Origin: Arbacia lixula
Taxonomy: Eukaryota; Echinodermata; Echinoidea; Arbacioida; Arbaciidae
NCBI GenBank assembly: GCA_963669155.1
Contig: OZ022576.1
Location: 24,820,150 to 24,884,149 of the forward strand
DNA: 64,000 bases
Direction of reading: 5' to 3'
Part shown: piece after piece, positions 57,731 to 64,000 of the stretch
Layout of the letters: every line of letters starts with the position of its first letter
How positions within the stretch are numbered: the first letter of the stretch is position 1
Notes under the pieces: model-generated
What the model was told of the DNA's origin: nothing
The model's database searches: none
The model's input: the letters and a program-made list of their open reading frames with translations, nothing else
Position numbers and translations under genes: made by a program

Positions 57731-60475
57731 AAAACATCTTGAAAGTCATCTTTTACTGTGTATTTTGAGCGAATTTCTTGTATACGTTAATCTATTGTAC
57801 AGTTACACATTATATTTAAGCATGCAAAAGGTATACAACACCCTCAATTGTTGGCCTGGAGCAAGGTTTGCACTTGATTAGGTGTTATTCAATGAGCTTC
57901 ATCCATGAAATTTGTGCCTCATTTTGCGAAAATGCTATCCAAGGTTCTATTCTAAGCTGACAAAAAGGGTACAAGAACATCAGGAAGGGATACTGAAGGC
58001 CTTATGGAAAAGGAAGGACATCAAGACAATGGTAGAAGAGGAAAACATGTGGAAGGGAAGGAAAAAAAGTGTAATAGAGTAGACATGTATAACAACGAAA
58101 TAAATAGAATGAGAGGGAGGATGTGTAGGAGAAGAGATAGTATAGACAGATAATACTTGTTGTTTCTCCTTAATCCTCACATATTAATTGCTGCATTTGA
58201 TTTGTATAACAGTTTTTTTTTTTTTTTTTTTTAGAAATATGTTCTTTTACATTCATAATGAAAGACTCTTACATGTACATGCTAGCTGCATTCAAACAGG
58301 ATTTTATATTTGAGTAAGTTTGTTTTAATATCAACGGGCCTTACTGAATATGTTTAACTATTTGCCATGAAGACCAGTTCATGTGGTATTTTCTTTAAAT
58401 GGTTTGATTAAAATATTGATTTGATTTGTGCAAGGCTGGAAAATGGAATATGATTTATACTTTGAGTGCAAGAGGGTGTTGCTGCTGTGAGGTCCTAGAA
58501 AATTCAACCTGTTAGTCCTTAAGTTGTGAAGTGCTTGCATTATTCATTTACACACTTGGGTTATCTGATTAAAGACATATAATGAGGAGATGGTCTAAGC
58601 AAACATAATCCGCTGAAGGTTATTTAATTTTTATTTTTTTTTCCTCCACTGAATAAAGAGTTCACTGTTCAGGCCACATTTGGGGGCTACAGGGTGCATA
58701 GGAATGTACTTTGTCAATAAACAATTGCAATAGCATGTGCTCTATGCAATATGATTGGGCTATGTATAGTGTGTTATTTATGTGTTTATATTTCATTGGG
58801 CATCGATTATTTGTAAAGATTTCAACAAGCAATTAAATCATCATTATTTTAATAATATCATTCTGGCCATTAAATGTTCCCCAATATCCTGGAAAGAGTT
58901 TTGACTGTGCAAGTACTCTGACTTTGGCGTGTGTGCCAAGGTTTTTTTTTTTTTTTTGTAAGAAATTCCACCTCTTCATAATGTGCCCTCATAATTTGTA
59001 ATCATATCACATGCTGGTTGGATTGCTGGACAAGAACCATTTCTCCATACACCATTCATCTGATTGAGTTGATTAGATTGCGATGCTAAAGTTTCACAGG
59101 TATTAGACTTTATTTTTAGATGACCAGCCCCAAAATCAATTTGAATTGTAAAATTCAGTGAACAAATAATGAAAGGCTTTTTTTCAATTCATTCTTTGAG
59201 GGAAGTTCTAAAATGATATCTTCGCTATATGCTGCATATTTACTCAATTTTACATTTCAGGATTGCAAAAAGAAAAAAAAAGCATCTTTAAATGTTTGGT
59301 AATACTGGTGGATGCCAATGTCCTACTATTGAAGAGTAAGAAAGGAGGCATAGAATGAGAAAACCTTGAAAAAAATCTTGCATTCATCAGAAAACGATGG
59401 GAGAAAAGTAGCCACAGCGATAGAGGCAGCTGCAAAGGTGTATTAAATATGGGTAACAAATGCCTATTCCTCTTCAAACCTTCATACAGATGAAAGATTT
59501 CATATTTCCTATACATGCACATATAACTCCAGAATATGGATAAATTCATTGTAAATTCATTCATTGCTTTAGAAAAATGGTAGAAGGTTAGATGACGTGC
59601 TTTGAGTACTATTTAAACCAGTACTTTGCTTAAACGTTCTTTCACACGCAGTGAAATTCAAGGCAAATGGAATTAATTCTGGCCTTGGTGCTTGTGATAT
59701 TTTTTATTGTGAATTGTGCTATGTGTTCTTGCTTGAATTACTGTTAAAAGTGATGTCCGTGTACAGTATAACTCAATAAAGTAATGTAAAATTTAGGGAC
59801 TCTATCTTGCATCAAGGCTACAATACATTAGAAAGAAACAAGGAAATGGTTTTGCTGTAATTGGGAAAATGCACCAATGACATACTGTATTCATAAAACT
59901 GCTGACAATTTGAAACTCTTTGAACTGCATTGTGCTCATAAACTTTAGCATTCTTCCAGGCATGAAAGGCCCTAGTTCCTATTGTCTAATCACTCAAACA
60001 TAATTTTGCTGTGTAATATCCAACATAGGAAATGCAGGATGAAAGGTTAACAAATGAAACCTGTTGAAACTGATACGTTAGAGTTACCACAAACAACTAC
60101 CGGTTCATGTCTGTACTGTACTTGTACAGACTTGTCGAAACAATGAAAAATCAAGGAGAAGAAATTTCTTAATGGATGTTGAAGAAAAACAATGTTTTCA
60201 AAAGGAATTGCTTTAAACATTTAACAGAACACACTACCCTGCTTTACCTGTACCACTGGGATGAAAACAAGCTATTGAGTGATAGGTTTAAGTGTAGTAA
60301 GACAGTCCATTAAGTCTACCAATGTAAATTTATTCCTGCTGTCAGCATACATATAAATTGTGCAGTGATTCAGAAATGACACCCAGTTGATGTTGTTCAT
60401 TCCCTGTCGATTGCAAGCTTGATACCTTGCCATCACCAGTCAGTGTGTAAATATGTGCATATTTACAATACACAG
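57731..60475. other. non-coding stretch
   Basis: AT-rich, with poly-T runs at about 58208-58232 and 58941-58957. No exon or element with defined ends seen. Confidence 0.5.
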
Positions 60476-60708
60476 TACACTACAGCTCAAAGGAATTGGC
60501 ATAGGGAAAGGGAAAGGGATGAAGGGGAAGGAGCCACAGTTTTAAACTGGTATATTTTGTCCAGTTCAGCATGAAACATGATGCTTTATCCTAAAAAGCA
60601 TCATGTTTCATCCTGAACTGGACAAAATATATAGCGGTTTAAAACTGTGGCTCCTTCCCTTTCTTCCCTTCCCCTTTCCCTCTGCCAATTCCTTTGAGCT
60701 GGAGTGTA
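60476..60708. repeat. foldback element, AGCTCAAAGGAATTGGC family, copy 5
   Basis: Ends TACACTACAGCTCAAAGGAA and TTCCTTTGAGCTGGAGTGTA, with the same internal arms GTATATTTTGTCCAGTTCAG and CTGAACTGGACAAAATATA. About 233 bp, longest of the five. Confidence 0.85.
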
Positions 60709-61098
60709 GGTGGGTCTACACCAGAGTGAAGTTGCCAAATCATCCAATTGGGAGATTAACACAAAGGTGCAAGATAAGTGCTAGTGGTTTTACTGTACAG
60801 CAAAGAGTACCTTATTTTATTCAGCCAAATCAGAGCAAATAGGTAAATGAGTTACTGATATATATATGTTCGTTGGCAGGGTGCCAAAAATGTTCATTCA
60901 ATGAAAACAGGCCAACAGGTAACATTGCTGTGAAATCCCAGGATTTCATCAAAGATTTCCAAAGCAATAAGTGTGCTATTTGCATCTCCATAAGAACAAA
61001 ATACTCAGTGGAATAATATCCTGGATGAAAAGGCCAGGATGTTATGAAGATGTTAAGAGTCTTCTAGCTTCAAGCAAAAATGTGCGTTTTTTTTTCAG

Positions 61099-61157
61099 AC
61101 TCATGGGACAATTTCTGGGATGGGAAGTATGGCCCTGTATACGCCAACGTCACGCTG
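61099..61157 (+). CDS. candidate 59-bp internal exon
   Basis: It follows a strong T-run acceptor (TTTTTTTTTCAG) and ends at CTG|GTGAAG. After two bases it reads SWDNFWDGKYGPVYANVTL, with codon use quite unlike the flanks. I do not recognise the protein. No partner exon was found in the window. Confidence 0.3.
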
Positions 61158-63740
61158 GTGAAGAAACCCATTTTGATTTATTGTGTTCCTCTCTCCTTTC
61201 TCCATCATTGGCTTTACACATCTCATATTACTTCAGAATCACAGCACTTGAGAAGTGATGAGTAGAAGTAATCAGCCCTTACTCAGGAAATGCGACATAT
61301 TGATCAGTGAGTGGCATGTTCACATGGAACAAGTCAGTAGTCTTGTGGGGACATCACCATTTTTGTGACAGTGATGCTTGTTTTTTACTCGAGTTGTACA
61401 GTTTATATTTGTAAATGTGATTGTGCTATGAGTTAGAATAGCATCTTAAGTGATTTTAACCATTAGTCAAACTCAATCATGAATTCCATGCTGCATTTAC
61501 CAACCATTTTCCCTGACAGGCCATATTTTCTGCCCACTTTGTACTGTAGGACATTCAACCTGATGCACTTGTCCAGAGTTGAGACCTCTTTATAAGAGAG
61601 TGTGTGCTACATAGGTTAGACAGCAGCTCTGTGTACATGTACACATTCACATGGAATGCTCCTTGACTGGCATGAAGTCCATATTGGTTATGCTTCATGT
61701 AGTATTTACTTTTTTTGATGATTTCCAAATAGGTATGGAATGAATTGCAGTACTTTATGTCACATCATGGGCACAATTTGTGTCACAATGTTAAAGAATA
61801 CTGTATACTGTATACAAATGCATGCTTATGCAATATGGTTGTGATTGTGTGTCGTACTTGTACAAGTATACTCATTTTAACTCTCTTCTACCAAGGCTTG
61901 AATATATACCATTGGCCCAATGAATGAATCCATGTTAATGAGAGGGTTGATGTGAATCCAGGCAAGATACGATACAGAAACTTCCTAAGCAGCGTACACA
62001 TTAATTGTTGCCAAGGGAGTCAAACCTTTGGCAAGCTTTGCGGCTGTCATGAATATTCTTTATCAAACAAGTTCATGTGTGCAAGAAAGTTTGGAAGGAT
62101 ATGAGGCAATTATCTATGAAAGGTAGGTAACGCTTGGTCCAACCATGCTAAGACATTATCCCTGAGTAACAAGTACTGGACAGTAGTTGTGCCAGTGGCA
62201 TGAAAATAATTGCAATTTTACAAGCCTTGCCAGATGTGCCAATGGGAAAGCAATAATTGCAACTTTTTTAAAAATTGTGCTGGAAGAGGCCTGCAGGGGA
62301 GGAAATAATTGCAAATTTCCAAGTCGCATTATAAGAGATTGCTGGTGATGATCGCAAAGACAGAACCATCATATGCATGAACATGTGTATATTTATATCC
62401 TAGAGTGTTGCATGTTTTGGCAGTGAAAACAAGACTGCAGATTTGCCAGTCAAGCAATTTGCTGTGATGGGTGGATGTCTCAAGATTTGCATTTGGCTAC
62501 GGGTGAGAAATCATGGGGAAAAACAACATGCTTTATGGATGAGGCAATGATTGTTCTTGTTTTAAAAATTCAGAGTAAACCCGTTGTACTGTTGGAGTGG
62601 TGCGCACATCTGAAAGAAACAAAATACAAGGATTCGCAAGCAGTTTGACCATTATTTACCTTTCGCTGGTACCCTCATATTAAATTTGAAGTGTGATTTA
62701 ATGTAATGTAAATGTAATTTCACTATTGCTATTATAAATGAGTGGACACCAGAAACGTGTATGATTATAGAAATGATTCGAATAATTCTGCACACTTTTA
62801 CTTTTGAAAGGGAAACAGCTCGTGATCCTGTTACAGGATATAATTTGATGGAGAATTATGAGGAAAGTGTGAAATCAGAGTATATGCTAGATGTGGCTTA
62901 TGGACAATTTTGTACAGATACATATTTCTTGACTGAAGAATTTATATTAGGAGAAAATATCTGTTGTAGCTTCAACAAAGATACATTTCCATTGATACAC
63001 GGTGAACATATAAAAGAACAAAAAAGACAGGTGTCTTAATAGACTGCAGTCCTTGATGAGCCTCCATACATAACAGCTTCCTGCTTTAGAGTGATGGGTC
63101 CCACTCAACAACAACTGGATGAGAAGTGGACATTGCAAATGACTTAATAAAAAGAAATTGAGCAGTTTACAAAATACACCTTTTCATACAATGATAAATG
63201 TTTACCCTCTAGTTTTTAGAGAGTCTTGGTGCATGAATGAGCAAGGCTAACTAATTTGAATGACAGCAGAGATGCCCTCTGTAGTCTGTTCTATGTATTG
63301 TGTTCACCATTATCATGAACTGGAAATGTGCACCTTTTAACAGCAAAACACTGTATGTCCTCATACTAGGGTGGGAGGTGAGAGATATTTCACCTCCCTG
63401 ATCAAACACATCATCAAGTTCTTTGAAGTACTTAAAAAGGTTACTGTCAAGTGAGATGTCAAATATTTTCTATTCTACTCCATTTTGGTATTTGACTGAC
63501 CTTCCTACGAATTGCAAATTAAACAATTAGAGTTTATCGCATCTGATTCGCCATCATAAATTTTTGATTTGTAGGGTGGGCAATTGCTTGTTTATCAGCA
63601 AGTGCCTGTACAAATAAAGTAAAGTATGAATGAATGTGTGGTTTTACCTCATGCCGTCAAGGGTGGACATGTAGCAGAGGTTCTAGGTAGTGGAATCTGC
63701 TTCCTAATATGCTGCTGCAACCACAACACCTGTGCATCTG
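61158..63740. other. non-coding stretch
   Basis: Several short frames, including one of 92 codons at 62761-63039 that is AT-rich and without splice or family support. Nothing further seen. Confidence 0.45.
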
Positions 63741-64000
63741 GAAGGTTAAAGGAAAGTCAACCCTTCAGGAAAGTTTTTGGTAAGGTTTTGATAAGAGCAG
63801 AAACATGAAAGAAACAAATGAGTGAAGGTTTGACAAAAATCCGCCAAAGGAATACAGAGAAGTGAATTTTCTAATGCTTAATTTTGTGCTGTCACTTGCG
63901 AGGTACCTGCTTTAAGTTGTGTACTGTTTTTTTAAAATGTCTATTTTCTCAAAAGAATATATGTTTTTGACACATCATTAGGTACATGTATTTACATATA
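63741..64000. repeat. MITE with AAAGGGATAGTTCACC-type ends, copy 3, cut by the window edge
   Basis: GTTAAAGGAAAGTCAACCCTTC at the start, then the internal words GAGCAGAAACATGAAAGAAA, AATCCGCCAAAGGA and CACTTGCGAGGTACCTGC match the copies at 7566 and 10462. The right end is outside the window. Confidence 0.55.

Noticed and set aside
62761..63039. 92-codon open frame
   Set aside because: AT-rich codons, no splice context, no recognisable motif, and common by chance in this much sequence.

Overview
The window is animal nuclear DNA: AT-rich, with short exons in long introns, GT-AG splice sites, many short inverted-repeat transposons, LINE retrotransposons and TTAGGG-like blocks. The repeat style (GGGCCC-ended foldbacks, AAAGGGATAGTTCACC elements, Tx1/L1-like LINEs) suggests a marine deuterostome, most likely an echinoderm such as a sea urchin. 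That is an inference from memory of repeat types; the sequence alone does not prove the species.

Layout. (1) 1-281, minus strand: the first two exons of an unrecognised gene that leaves the window. (2) 1.2-10.4 kb, plus strand: a DNase I-family gene with one complete DNase domain (about 258 residues, all catalytic residues kept) fused in frame behind the C-terminal half of a second DNase domain. The exon sizes of the two domains match exactly, so the gene arose by internal duplication. (3) 11.9-17.4 kb, minus strand: a decayed or misassembled multi-exon gene with three in-frame stop codons in phase-compatible exons. (4) 19.0-21.1 kb, plus strand: two phase-compatible exons of an unrecognised gene. 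(5) 22.2-31.8 kb: a LINE nested inside another LINE. The inner one has long open ORF1 and ORF2 and a 16-bp target-site duplication. The outer one is 5'-truncated and has an RT active-site change (YADD to YADN). (6) 35.7-42.3 kb, minus strand: a six-coding-exon gene for a 247-residue protein with two TPR repeats followed by hydrophobic segments. Its introns hold a 357-bp near-perfect palindrome and a 1.3-kb terminal-inverted-repeat element built on a 157-bp satellite. (7) 42.8-48.5 kb: GC-rich blocks, TTAGGG-like repeats, a pyrimidine-rich tract, a third LINE fragment and a possible CpG-rich first exon. (8) 48.5-64 kb: mostly intron-like or intergenic DNA with foldback elements, microsatellites and a few weak exon candidates.

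The genes do not form an operon or an obvious pathway. The most distinctive items are the tandem DNase I fusion with its GC-AG intron and missing N-terminal half-domain, the satellite whose every monomer carries nuclear-receptor-like half-sites, the nested LINE pair, and the set of foldback elements. I found no CRISPR array, rRNA or tRNA. No database search was possible, so family names rest on motifs read by eye.
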